DNA of 50,563 bases from Pseudomonadota bacterium (GTDB lineage: Bacteria; Pseudomonadota; Gammaproteobacteria; Steroidobacterales; Steroidobacteraceae). The notes under the pieces were generated by a model. The model saw nothing but the letters and a program-made list of their open reading frames with translations, made no database searches and was not told the origin of the DNA. The number at the start of each line of letters is the position of its first letter. Positions within the stretch are counted from its first letter, which is position 1. The position numbers and the translations under genes were made by a program. The stretch spans positions 1 to 50,563 of the forward strand of contig JADJBE010000013.1 of NCBI GenBank assembly GCA_016703895.1, given 5' to 3'. Shown in pieces: positions 8,375-15,911 of this stretch.

Positions 8375-9322
8375 TCAGGCCGCGGCGGACCGTTTCGTCG
8401 CCGGGCTGAAGCCCAGTGGCAGACCTGCGTCTGGCGTGAAGCCGTAAAGCTGCTCGCCCGGCAAAGCGTCACTTAGAATCTTGCGGACCGCCAGCAACTG
8501 AGGCAAATCGATACCGGTCGCAAGACCCATTGCTTCGAGCATAAAGACCAGATCTTCGGTGACAATGTTGCCAGACGCGCCCGGCGCGAACGGGCAGCCA
8601 CCCAAGCCCGCCATCGAACTATCGAACGTGGTGATACCGACATCGAGTCCTGCGATCACATTGGCAAACCCCAAGCCGCGCGTATTGTGTAGATGCAGTC
8701 CCGACAGATTCTGGTCACCGACCGCGCGCTTCACGCGCCGCACCAGATCTTTGACCTGAACGGGATTGGCATAGCCAGTGGTATCGGACAACCCAACCTC
8801 ATCGCAACCGGCCGCCATCATTTCCTCGGCGAGACGTACCACGGTGTCGGCCGGCACGATGCCTTCGATCGTGCAGCCAAATGCGGTTGACAGTCCACCC
8901 TCGAACTTGGGCCGCTGCGCCGCAGGTTGTGCGCGGATCAGCGCCACGATATTGCGCGTCTCGTCGAGCATCTGCGCATGTGTGCGGCGGACGTTCTTCA
9001 GACTGTGGCTCTCCGAGCATGACAATGGAATCGTGATCTTGTGGGCGCCTGACTTCACTGCGGCCTCGGCACCTTTGAGGTTGGGCACCAGAACTGCGAC
9101 GGTGAGACCGGCAATGGTTCGTGCATGCGCAACGACCTCCGCCGTATCGGCAAGCTGCGGCAGAATATGCGCCGGAACGAAACTACCCACCTCGATCTCG
9201 CGCACACCGGCGTTGGCCAACGCGCTGATCCAGGCCCTCTTGGCGGCCAACGGCATCACCGGCTTGATACTCTGCAGGCCATCGCGCGGCCCGACTTCGC
9301 TGATCAGAATCTCGTTACTCAT
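8375..9322 (-). CDS. Hydroxymethylglutaryl-CoA lyase family protein
   Basis: This 315-residue TIM-barrel lyase has the EVGPRDGLQ substrate/metal motif near the N-terminus, EVGSFVPAHILPQLADT, GLHLHNTRGLG (the two metal-binding His), and the flexible GGCPFAPGASGNIVTEDLVFML loop with the catalytic Cys. These are all canonical for HMG-CoA lyase, which cleaves HMG-CoA to acetyl-CoA and acetoacetate. Relatives of this fold also cleave (R)-citramalyl-CoA to acetyl-CoA and pyruvate. The gene starts within the end of the LeuD-like gene (ATGA overlap) and is followed by a class III CoA-transferase. There are no acyl-CoA dehydrogenase, carboxylase or enoyl hydratase genes for leucine degradation nearby, so citramalyl-CoA cleavage should be considered. 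Confidence 0.88.
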   Translation of the reverse strand: MSNEILISEVGPRDGLQSIKPVMPLAAKRAWISALANAGVREIEVGSFVPAHILPQLADTAEVVAHARTIAGLTVAVLVPNLKGAEAAVKSGAHKITIPLSCSESHSLKNVRRTHAQMLDETRNIVALIRAQPAAQRPKFEGGLSTAFGCTIEGIVPADTVVRLAEEMMAAGCDEVGLSDTTGYANPVQVKDLVRRVKRAVGDQNLSGLHLHNTRGLGFANVIAGLDVGITTFDSSMAGLGGCPFAPGASGNIVTEDLVFMLEAMGLATGIDLPQLLAVRKILSDALPGEQLYGFTPDAGLPLGFSPATKRSAAA

Positions 9323-9948
9323 CGTCCACCTATGTCATAAATCCACGGTCGCTCGGTCTGGTCAGCACGCTGGAACGAGGCGATCGCTGCCGAGTGTTTG
9401 AGCGTCAGGTCGATCGCGTCGAGCCCTTCGAGCAGCATTTCCTTAGGCTCGCTCGCAAGCTCAAAGCGAAATTCTCGTGTCGCGGCAGTGACCACCTGCT
9501 GCGGCAGATCGAAGCTTACGCGATTCCCCACCGGGTTAGCCGTAACCCATCCGGCGATCGCAGCGACCTCGTCAGCGCCCAGTCGCACGGGCAGAATACC
9601 GTTGCGCACGCAATTGCTCTGGAAGATCGGCGCGAAACTCGGCGCGATGATCGCGCGGATGCCGAACTCCGCCAATGCCCAGACGGCATGCTCACGACTC
9701 GACCCACAGCCAAAATTCTCACCGCCGAGCAATGCCTGCGCGCCCGCATACGCCGGCTGGTTGAGCACAAACTCAGGATTGATCTCGCGACCACCGATCT
9801 GCGTATACCGCCAGCCCGCAAACAGACCATCGGCGAGCCCGGTCTTCGAGACGGTCTTCATTTCACGCGACGGGATGATCGCGTCGGTGTCGATATTGGC
9901 GCGAATCAACGGCGCGGTAACTGCGGTTAGTTGCGTGAACGGCTGCAT
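9319..9948 (-). CDS. leuD: LeuD-like aconitase-family small subunit
   Basis: The 209-residue protein is the swivelling small subunit of the isopropylmalate isomerase class. It contains NIDTDAIIPSREMK, ENFGCGSSREHAVWAL and IIAPSFAPIFQSNCVRNGILPV, the substrate-recognition and domain-closing motifs. With the large subunit it would hydrate or dehydrate a branched 2-hydroxy acid. The lyase gene start overlaps its stop by 4 bp, and the LeuC-like gene ends 49 bp upstream. No leuA or leuB accompanies it, and the operon continues with a CoA-transferase and a lyase, so the symbol describes family, not a proven leucine role. Alternative: citramalate/mesaconate hydro-lyase small subunit. Confidence 0.88.
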   Translation of the reverse strand: MQPFTQLTAVTAPLIRANIDTDAIIPSREMKTVSKTGLADGLFAGWRYTQIGGREINPEFVLNQPAYAGAQALLGGENFGCGSSREHAVWALAEFGIRAIIAPSFAPIFQSNCVRNGILPVRLGADEVAAIAGWVTANPVGNRVSFDLPQQVVTAATREFRFELASEPKEMLLEGLDAIDLTLKHSAAIASFQRADQTERPWIYDIGGR

Positions 9949-9997
9949 CGTCTTGGTATCTCTCTAGTTAGCGCCATTTTTGTTAGTCAAACGGTGG

Positions 9998-11422
9998 TTA
10001 GCGAACTGGCAAGTTCGCCAGATCACGCGCATCCGCAATTCGACCCGCGATCGCACTCGCGACAACCGTCTCTGGACTCGCAATATGTGTGCGCGTCTCT
10101 GGCCCCTGGCGACTCTCGAAATTGCGATTGGTAGACGATACGACTCGCTCGTGCGCGCCGAAACTCTCGCCACCAGCAAAAAAGCACATCGAACAGCCCG
10201 ATTCACGCCACTCGAAGCCGGCGGCCTTGAAGATATGGTCCAGACCCTCGGCTTCCGCCTGCCGTTTCACCGCCATGGAGCCCGGCACACAGATCGCGCG
10301 CACGCCTGGCGCAACCTGCCGCCCAGCGAGTACCGCGGCGGCTCGGCGCAAGTCCGACACACGACTGTTAGTGCAGGAGCCGACGAAAGCCGCGTCGATC
10401 TTCAAGCCCAAGAGCGGCAGGCCCGGTTGGATATCCATGTAGGCGAGCGCGCGTGCATAGCCCTCCTCACTCGCCCCACTCGCTGCTTGCGACGGCACTG
10501 ACTCCTGGACCTGAACCGCGTGCTGCGGGCTCGTACCCCAGGTGATCATTGGCGCTAGATCGCTGACATCGATGACGTGTTCGACATCGAACACGGCCCC
10601 GTCGTCGGATCGTAATTGACGCCAGGATTCGACCGCACGGTCCCAGTCAGACGCCTGCGGCACAAAGCGGCGCCCTTGCAGATACGCGAACGTCTTGTCA
10701 TCGGGGGCGACAAAGCCCGTGACTGCCGAGAACTCCGTTGCCATGTTGCACAGCGTGAGTCGCGCCTCGATATCGAGTGCCTCGACCGCAGAGCCAGCAT
10801 ATTCAACCGCGTAACCATTGCCGCCGACCGAGCCAAAGCGACTGATCATCACCAGACTCAGATCCTTTGCGGTCACGCCGGCCGCGAGCTTGCCCTCGAA
10901 CCGGACACGCATCGTCTTGGGCTTGTTCATTCTGAGACAACCCGTCGCGAGCGCATGCTCCGCCTCGGTAGAGCCAATGCCCCAGGCAAACGCGCCGATT
11001 GCACCTTGCGTGCAGGTGTGGCTGTCTGGACAAACAATCGTCGTGCCTGGCAAGACGATACCTAATTCCGGCGAGATCACATGGACGATACCCTGGTCCG
11101 GATCGCGAACGTCAAACAGATGGATGCCGGCTGCACGGGCCGCCTCGCGTGTCTCGATAATGAACGCCTTGCCACCTGGCATCTGCGTATCGTCGCCTCG
11201 CCCGGGGAGGGTGTCGACAATATGGTCCATCGTGCAGAACACGCGGCTTGGATCGACGATTGCGCGACCCGCCTCGCGCAACGATTTTAGCGCAATCGAT
11301 CCGGTGCGTTCATGCAGGAAAACCCGGTCGATCGCCAGCAGCGCGACGCCACCAGGGAGCTCTTTGACTAGATGCTGGCGCCAGAGCTTCTCGAACAGCG
11401 TTTGCGGGGTGTTGGCAGACAT
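9998..11422 (-). CDS. leuC: LeuC-like aconitase-family large subunit
   Basis: A 474-residue iron-sulphur dehydratase subunit. It starts TLFEKLWRQHLV, has FCTMDHIVDT and CPDSHTCTQGAIGAFAWGIG, and supplies the three [4Fe-4S] cysteines in FVGSCTNSR and GCSMC, followed by STNRNFESRQG. The internal ATG at 11422 is chosen because similarity begins there. Compared with classic LeuC, the active-site flanks differ: HERTGSIAL replaces HEVTSPQAF and FFAGGESFGAHERV replaces the usual LAMN...GERCAS region. It is the first gene of the LeuC-LeuD-lyase-CoA-transferase operon. Leucine biosynthesis cannot be excluded, but the context favours a catabolic dehydratase for a C5 dicarboxylate such as citramalate/mesaconate. 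Confidence 0.88.
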   Translation of the reverse strand: MSANTPQTLFEKLWRQHLVKELPGGVALLAIDRVFLHERTGSIALKSLREAGRAIVDPSRVFCTMDHIVDTLPGRGDDTQMPGGKAFIIETREAARAAGIHLFDVRDPDQGIVHVISPELGIVLPGTTIVCPDSHTCTQGAIGAFAWGIGSTEAEHALATGCLRMNKPKTMRVRFEGKLAAGVTAKDLSLVMISRFGSVGGNGYAVEYAGSAVEALDIEARLTLCNMATEFSAVTGFVAPDDKTFAYLQGRRFVPQASDWDRAVESWRQLRSDDGAVFDVEHVIDVSDLAPMITWGTSPQHAVQVQESVPSQAASGASEEGYARALAYMDIQPGLPLLGLKIDAAFVGSCTNSRVSDLRRAAAVLAGRQVAPGVRAICVPGSMAVKRQAEAEGLDHIFKAAGFEWRESGCSMCFFAGGESFGAHERVVSSTNRNFESRQGPETRTHIASPETVVASAIAGRIADARDLANLPVR

Positions 11423-11594
11423 CCCAGTATTGTCGCAAAGAAGGTGGCCAACCGCGCGCATTCAGCTCGCGCCCGTCCGCCACGCAAGCGCTGACCAATG
11501 GCAACCGCAATCGGGGCGCCGCACTCGTTCGTCACAGGACAGCTTCGTCGCTACACTGCCGTTGCTGCACACCCAGCAATAATCAGGGGCTACC

Positions 11595-12446
11595 ATGTCA
11601 CGAACCGATTGGACTCGAAGAGCCGCCATGACTGGCGCGGGATTATTGCCTCTGGCCGCCGCCGCTGCGGCAACGTCTGAGACTCGCACAGGCTCGACAC
11701 CGCGATTCGCAGGTAAAGTTGCCGTCGTGACCGGGGCGACGTCGGGTATGGGAGCCGTGACGGCGCGTCACCTGGCTGCAGCCGGTGCGCGCGTGGCATT
11801 TTGTGGCCGGCGACTCGACGAAGGCCGCGCCGTCGAGCAATCCATTCGGGACGCAGGCGGCGACGCACTGTTTATCCAGACAGACGTCACGATCGAGAGC
11901 GAGGTCAAGACACTGTTCGCCGCCATCGACCAGCGCTTTGGACGCCTCGACTATGCCTTCAACAATGTTGGTACCTCGCAAGGCACGGCACTGCTGCACG
12001 AGCTGCCCACCGAAGACTTCGATGTGGTGATGAACACAAATCTGCGCGGCAATTTCCTGCAGATGAAATACGAAATCCCACTAATGCTGCGCACCGGTGC
12101 AGGCGTGATCATCGGCAACAGCTCGATCGCTGGATTGCGCTATCTCGCTAACAAGGCGCACTACAGCGGTGCAAAACATGGACTGAATGGCCTGTACTGC
12201 GCTGCCGCCCTCGCCTATGCGAGCAAAAATATCCGCATCAACGTGATCTGCCCCGGGCTGATCAAGACCGAGAAAGCCATGCGCGTGCTCGGCGGCAACG
12301 AACACGCACTGGACGAGCGCATACCCATGGGGCATATCGGCCAGTCCGAGGACGTGGCCGCTGCGGTCATGTGGTTGTTTTCTGACGAGGCACGCTATCT
12401 CACCGGCGCCGTTCTGCCGATCGATGGCGGACAGTCAGTCGCCTAA
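11595..12446 (+). CDS. Tat-signal-bearing SDR-family oxidoreductase
   Basis: The 283-residue protein is a classical short-chain dehydrogenase: nucleotide loop TGATSGMG, NNVGTSQG, catalytic Ser in IIGNSSIAG, the YSGAKHG active-site Tyr/Lys, and the closing PIDGGQSVA tail. Unusually, residues 1-30 form an N-terminal extension (RRAAMTGAGLLPLAAAAAA) that looks like a twin-arginine signal, so the enzyme may be exported folded with its cofactor. A CAGGGG site lies 6 bases before the ATG. It is divergent from the leuC-like gene (172 bp gap). Its 3' end overlaps the convergent rhombotarget lipoprotein gene by 47 bp. Substrate unknown. Confidence 0.85.
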   Translation: MSRTDWTRRAAMTGAGLLPLAAAAAATSETRTGSTPRFAGKVAVVTGATSGMGAVTARHLAAAGARVAFCGRRLDEGRAVEQSIRDAGGDALFIQTDVTIESEVKTLFAAIDQRFGRLDYAFNNVGTSQGTALLHELPTEDFDVVMNTNLRGNFLQMKYEIPLMLRTGAGVIIGNSSIAGLRYLANKAHYSGAKHGLNGLYCAAALAYASKNIRINVICPGLIKTEKAMRVLGGNEHALDERIPMGHIGQSEDVAAAVMWLFSDEARYLTGAVLPIDGGQSVA

Positions 12447-13332
12447 GTTCACGCTGCGCTCGGCGTGCAAAACCAGAGCGAGCCACTAACAGCACGCTTG
12501 CCAACATGAGCAATAACAGCTCATCGAGACGACCGCCGCCACCGCTGCGCCCGCCATCGCGGGACCGACGCTCGACCTTGAGCGGCGCGGTGCCGTTGCG
12601 TACACGCTCCTCGAACGCCGTCAATTCGCGCGCAAAATTGTCATTGAGGCTCACCAGCGCCTGCTCGAACCCGGCGGCTTGCTGGTTGCGCAAGTTGACG
12701 GCCTGGTCGATCGCGGTCGTGGAACCATGCAGCAAGCTGGTGCCGCCCGCGCGCAGTAACAGGCTGCGGGTCTGCGGCTCGATCACGGCAAGATCCAGCA
12801 GCGTGCCCGTTTCGTTGCGACTGCCGCGCACAAGAAATGCGCCGACGATCGTGAGGTAGCTGAGCGCACGTCGGTTTTCATCCCGCTGACTGACCTGATC
12901 GTATGACGCCAGTGCAATCAAATCCAGATTGTGCAGCCGAGCGACTCGTTGTAACGCATCGAAGCCGCCTCCGGTGCGTCCCTGAGACAAGTAGTAGTCA
13001 GGAACCACGACGATCTCGCTCACGTAGTCGAGGTCAGCGAAGCGCCCCTTGATCTTACGCAGCGCATCCTCGCGTTGGGCTGCGGAGGCTGGGGCAACGG
13101 CATTCTTCGAGGGCAAGAATGACAGGCCGACGCGCATTGGCATGCGCAGCGCCGGCGGGTCGCCCGGCGGCGGCACGTCGGCGTCGGGATAGAGAAACTC
13201 GACCAGCGTTGTCGATGACGCCTGGCTGCGGCCGCAGTTGAGCAAGCACACGCCGTCTAAAGATTGGCATCCCGCCGTTGCCAGGATGGCCACGGCGCCA
13301 AGCAGCCAGACCACCCGCTTTGGATTTGACAT
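12400..13332 (-). CDS. Rhombotarget-type lipoprotein with GlyGly-CTERM sorting tail
   Basis: The 310-residue product begins with a lipoprotein signal (VAILATAGC lipobox) and has a soluble middle (for example LRKIKGRFADLDYVSEIVVVPDYYL, quoted in part: YVSEIVVVPDYYL) and a low-complexity linker RSRDGGRSGGGGR. It ends in a hydrophobic helix LDELLLLMLASVLLVA and a basic tail. Gly-rich stretch, Asp, hydrophobic helix and Arg cluster are the GlyGly-CTERM signal processed by rhombosortases. The layout matches the family named rhombotarget lipoprotein (TIGR04179). No rhombosortase gene is in the window. The ATG at 13332 is chosen because the signal peptide starts there. Divergent TetR gene with operators between. 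Function unknown. Confidence 0.82.
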   Translation of the reverse strand: MSNPKRVVWLLGAVAILATAGCQSLDGVCLLNCGRSQASSTTLVEFLYPDADVPPPGDPPALRMPMRVGLSFLPSKNAVAPASAAQREDALRKIKGRFADLDYVSEIVVVPDYYLSQGRTGGGFDALQRVARLHNLDLIALASYDQVSQRDENRRALSYLTIVGAFLVRGSRNETGTLLDLAVIEPQTRSLLLRAGGTSLLHGSTTAIDQAVNLRNQQAAGFEQALVSLNDNFARELTAFEERVRNGTAPLKVERRSRDGGRSGGGGRLDELLLLMLASVLLVARSGFARRAQRELRRLTVRHRSAERRR

Positions 13333-13350
13333 ATGAGAGGCTCCGTCAGC

Positions 13351-13375
13351 ATTAATTGAACACCGTTTAATTAAT
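13351..13375. promoter_or_regulatory. Palindromic operator 1, likely TetR site
   Basis: ATTAATTGAAC-ACC-GTTTAATTAAT is an 11-3-11 inverted repeat with one mismatch. It lies 18 bp before the lipoprotein start and has the same core as operator 2, with centres 29 bp apart. Binding by the adjacent TetR protein is inferred. Confidence 0.7.
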
Positions 13376-13383
13376 AGCACGAT

Positions 13384-13400
13384 ATTGAACGATGTTCAAT
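13384..13400. promoter_or_regulatory. Palindromic operator 2, likely TetR site
   Basis: ATTGAAC-GAT-GTTCAAT is a perfect 7-3-7 inverted repeat, 43 bp before the TetR start codon, sharing its core with operator 1. Autoregulation and joint control of the divergent lipoprotein gene are inferred. Confidence 0.72.
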
Positions 13401-13443
13401 TAAATGCCATGATCGGCCCAAGAGAATTTCCAAGGAACCGGTC

Positions 13444-14067
13444 ATGGGTCGCCGAAACGACCACACACGCGAAGAATTGCAGAACCTGGCGCTACGTACG
13501 GCAGCGGAGATTGTCGAAGCTGACGGGCCGGCAGCACTCACCATGCGCGAAGTTGCGCGTCGGATCGGCTACACAGTCGGTGCGCTATATCACGGCTTCA
13601 CCAACCTCGATGATCTGACCGTGCGCCTCAATGAACGAACGGTCAGCGAGCTGCGCCTGGCCCTGGAGAACGTGAACCGGCAAACCAACGATTCTGGCCA
13701 GCGGCTCCGAATGCTCGCCGCCGCCTATCTCGGCTTCGCATTACTGCACACGCACCGCTGGCGACTGGTGTTCGAGCATCGCTTGCCACCCGGCCAGGAA
13801 GCACCCAAGTCCTACCGGACGCACACCGCTGCCTTGTTCGAGCTAGTCGAAGCGAACCTACCCGCCAGCGCCTGCGGCCGCAGTGGCAGCGAAGCACCCA
13901 TCATCGCTACAGCACTCTGGAGCAGCGTGCATGGCATCTGCATGCTCGCCGTCAGCGGTAAACTACAGGTCGGCACGACGGCGTCGGTGCAGAAGCTGTT
14001 AGATACTCTGTTGGATCGATTTCTGGTCGAGCACAGTGCGAAACCGCGTGTCACACGCAAACGCTAA
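13444..14067 (+). CDS. TetR/AcrR-family regulator with WHG C-terminal domain
   Basis: A 207-residue repressor-type regulator. Residues about 10-55 form the TetR helix-turn-helix (TAAEIVEADGPAALTMREVA, then IGYTVGALYHGFTNLDDL). The C-terminal half is helical, with an LWSSVHGICMLAVSGKL segment, the WHG-type dimer/ligand domain. AAGGAA lies 6 bases before the ATG. It is divergent from the rhombotarget lipoprotein gene, and two matching palindromes lie in the 111-bp gap, so it most likely represses itself and the lipoprotein. Ligand unknown. The 24-bp gap to the convergent DUF4404 gene leaves little room for a terminator. Confidence 0.88.
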   Translation: MGRRNDHTREELQNLALRTAAEIVEADGPAALTMREVARRIGYTVGALYHGFTNLDDLTVRLNERTVSELRLALENVNRQTNDSGQRLRMLAAAYLGFALLHTHRWRLVFEHRLPPGQEAPKSYRTHTAALFELVEANLPASACGRSGSEAPIIATALWSSVHGICMLAVSGKLQVGTTASVQKLLDTLLDRFLVEHSAKPRVTRKR

Positions 14068-14091
14068 CGCCCAGACGTTGACGATCGACTG

Positions 14092-14328
14092 TTAGATACC
14101 CGCTTTGGTGAGCGCGTCGACGAGTTGCCGAACGGCCGCTGCGAGGCTGGGATGTTCGGCTTCAAATTGTGCCGCGAGCCGCTTCGCAGTCGGTGCCTGT
14201 GACTGGAATTTGTCGAGATCATGCGCTACCAAGGCGAGCAACTTTTTCGACTCGGGATCCAGCGATTCGGCGCTGGCGAGCTCCTCATGCACCTTGCGCA
14301 GCAGTGTTGGGAGCTCGGCTTGGGTCAT
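14092..14328 (-). CDS. DUF4404 family protein
   Basis: This 78-residue all-helical protein has a leucine-rich N-terminus (LPTLLRKVHEELASAESLD), a LLALVAHDLDKF middle and a C-terminal HPSLAAAVRQLVDALTKAGI helix, which is the recognisable DUF4404 ending. No catalytic residues are apparent and the function is unknown. Its ATG overlaps the stop of the cytochrome c gene by 4 bp, so the two are translationally coupled. The pairing does not itself reveal a role. Confidence 0.8.
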   Translation of the reverse strand: MTQAELPTLLRKVHEELASAESLDPESKKLLALVAHDLDKFQSQAPTAKRLAAQFEAEHPSLAAAVRQLVDALTKAGI

Positions 14329-14777
14329 GGCGACGTACGGACTTGGATGGAGCGTAGGAACTCAATCAATCGATCAATCAGCTTGCCGGCCCGCTCAGCA
14401 CCGGCCTCAGGGTCGCTGACCGCGGCTTCGGCAAATTCATAGCCCCAGACTGGCATCCGTCGCGCGCCGTGCGCGGCCGGGACATCACGTCCATCGACAA
14501 TGCGACGAACCTGCTCCGTGGGAAAGCCACCCCTATGGCGACGCGCCAGCAATGTCAAATCAGGAACTGCCACATTGAGCATCGCGGCGACCGGGCCATT
14601 GCCCTCGCCTTGCGCGCCGTGACAGCTCGCGCAAAAACGCTGATAGAGCTCGCCACCCGAATAGTCCGAGAACTCCTGCGCTGCTGCGCGCGGCGCGAAT
14701 CCCACCAACACCGCCAGTAAGCCGCAGACAGCAGCCAGACGGAAGTGACAACAAGATCGATCGAGAGTGCTTCGCAT
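14325..14777 (-). CDS. Exported single-haem cytochrome c
   Basis: The 150-residue protein has an N-terminal signal peptide (LAAVCGLLAVLVGF core, AAA-Q cleavage), then YQRFCASCHGAQGEGNGPVA, giving the CASCH haem-binding motif with the usual following Gly residues. The axial Met is probably in RRMPVWGYEF. This is a class I cytochrome c of the periplasm. Partners are not evident: the only coupled gene encodes DUF4404. The divergent gap of about 120 bp to the exonuclease gene shows no clear promoter. Confidence 0.88.
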   Translation of the reverse strand: MRSTLDRSCCHFRLAAVCGLLAVLVGFAPRAAAQEFSDYSGGELYQRFCASCHGAQGEGNGPVAAMLNVAVPDLTLLARRHRGGFPTEQVRRIVDGRDVPAAHGARRMPVWGYEFAEAAVSDPEAGAERAGKLIDRLIEFLRSIQVRTSP

Positions 14778-14899
14778 ACTTAAGATAAAGAATGCGTCGA
14801 CAGCCGCACGTCGTCCATAAGTACATTCCCACGTCGATGCGCTGGCGCAGGGCCAAGCAGACTCGCCTCGCCGCGAACGCTACCCTATGATCGGTGGTC

Positions 14900-15490
14900 A
14901 TGAGTGCACCGGAAATATACGTTAGTACCGACGTCGAGGCGGACGGGCCGATTCCTGGCCCCCACTCCATGCTGAGCTTCGGCTCTGCAGCGTTCCTGGC
15001 AGACGGAACCTTGTTAGACACCTATGCCGTGAATCTGGCCACGCTGCCCGGCGCGACCGGACATCCGGTTACGATGAAGTGGTGGGCGACGCAATCGCAG
15101 GCCTGGGACAAGAGCCGCGAGAATTGCCAGATGCCCGAGGTTGCGATTCCGGCCTATGCCAACTGGATCAAGACGCTACCGGGCAAACCGGTCTTTGTCG
15201 GCTACCCGGCGTCCTTCGACTTCATGTTTATTTGCTGGTACCTGTTTCGGTTTGCCGGAGAGAATCCGTTCTCGTTTGCGGCACTCGACATCAAGACTTT
15301 CGGCATGGCGCTACTGCAGTGTGAGTACCGCGAAGCCACTAAACATCGCATGCCCGAGGCCTGGAAAGTCACACTGCCACATACGCACGTCGCGCTCGAC
15401 GATGCGCTCGAACAAGGTCAGATCTTTTGCAACATGCTGGCCGAACGCGCACGCCGGCGCGATCCGGCCCAATCTCAATCCAAGCCGTAG
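14900..15490 (+). CDS. DnaQ-fold 3'-5' exonuclease-like protein
   Basis: About 196 residues with the RNase H/DEDD exonuclease layout: VSTDVEADG (Exo I, Asp and Glu), FVGYPASFDFMFICWYLFRF (Exo II, Asp), and PHTHVALDDALEQG (Exo III, His and Asp). All four acidic positions appear to be present. Similar stand-alone proteins are annotated as exonuclease or oligoribonuclease-like; the true nucleic-acid substrate is unknown. The ATG at 14900 is taken; a GTG two codons upstream in frame is the alternative. The 3' end overlaps the convergent PPOX-fold gene by 16 bp. Confidence 0.75.
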   Translation: MSAPEIYVSTDVEADGPIPGPHSMLSFGSAAFLADGTLLDTYAVNLATLPGATGHPVTMKWWATQSQAWDKSRENCQMPEVAIPAYANWIKTLPGKPVFVGYPASFDFMFICWYLFRFAGENPFSFAALDIKTFGMALLQCEYREATKHRMPEAWKVTLPHTHVALDDALEQGQIFCNMLAERARRRDPAQSQSKP

Positions 15491-15882
15491 ATGCGGTGTC
15501 GCTCCACAGTCATCAAGCCTAACTGAGTGCCTTCCGGCGACAGTGCGCGATTGCGCTGCCCGAGGCCTTCCGGGCCGAATGCCCGCGTGATCATCTCGTC
15601 CCAGATTTCCTGCGCAGCCGCATCATGACGCAGTGCAATCTTCCCCCACACGATCACGTGCGCCATGGTCCCGGCTTTGGAAATCGCGACGCAGCCGCGC
15701 GGGTCGCGTTCGAGATTGCGCACCTTTTGTTTGCCGGTAAAGCTGAAGAGCAAATACGGTGGTTTGACGCCCATCATCATCGGTGTGACATGCGGTCCAC
15801 CATCGCGCCCAATAGTCGCCAGATGCACCCAATCCGCCGGCGCATGGAGTTTCTCGATCGCCTGTTGCAACTTCGTGTCCAT
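15475..15882 (-). CDS. Pyridoxamine-5'-phosphate-oxidase-fold flavin/F420 protein
   Basis: The 135-residue split-barrel protein shows the WVHLATIGRDGGPHVTPMMM opening, YLLFSFTGKQKVRNLERDPRG in the cofactor-phosphate region and a closing LMTVERHRIYG strand. This is typical of the PPOX class that binds FMN or F420 (TIGR03618-like). The gene is last in the leftward operon, 29 bp after a luciferase-like oxidoreductase, a family that also uses FMN or F420. A shared reduced cofactor is therefore plausible, but neither F420 synthesis genes nor a substrate clue is present. Confidence 0.82.
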   Translation of the reverse strand: MDTKLQQAIEKLHAPADWVHLATIGRDGGPHVTPMMMGVKPPYLLFSFTGKQKVRNLERDPRGCVAISKAGTMAHVIVWGKIALRHDAAAQEIWDEMITRAFGPEGLGQRNRALSPEGTQLGLMTVERHRIYGLD

Positions 15883-15911
15883 CTAACTCTCCTTTACTCG
15901 AACTACGCCCG

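Noticed and set aside
9319..11422. Standard leucine biosynthesis operon
   Set aside because: No leuA or leuB, and the operon continues with a lyase and a CoA-transferase; a catabolic role is more economical, though not proven.
10818..11582. 254-codon plus-strand frame over leuC
   Set aside because: Antisense shadow of the well-supported LeuC-like gene.
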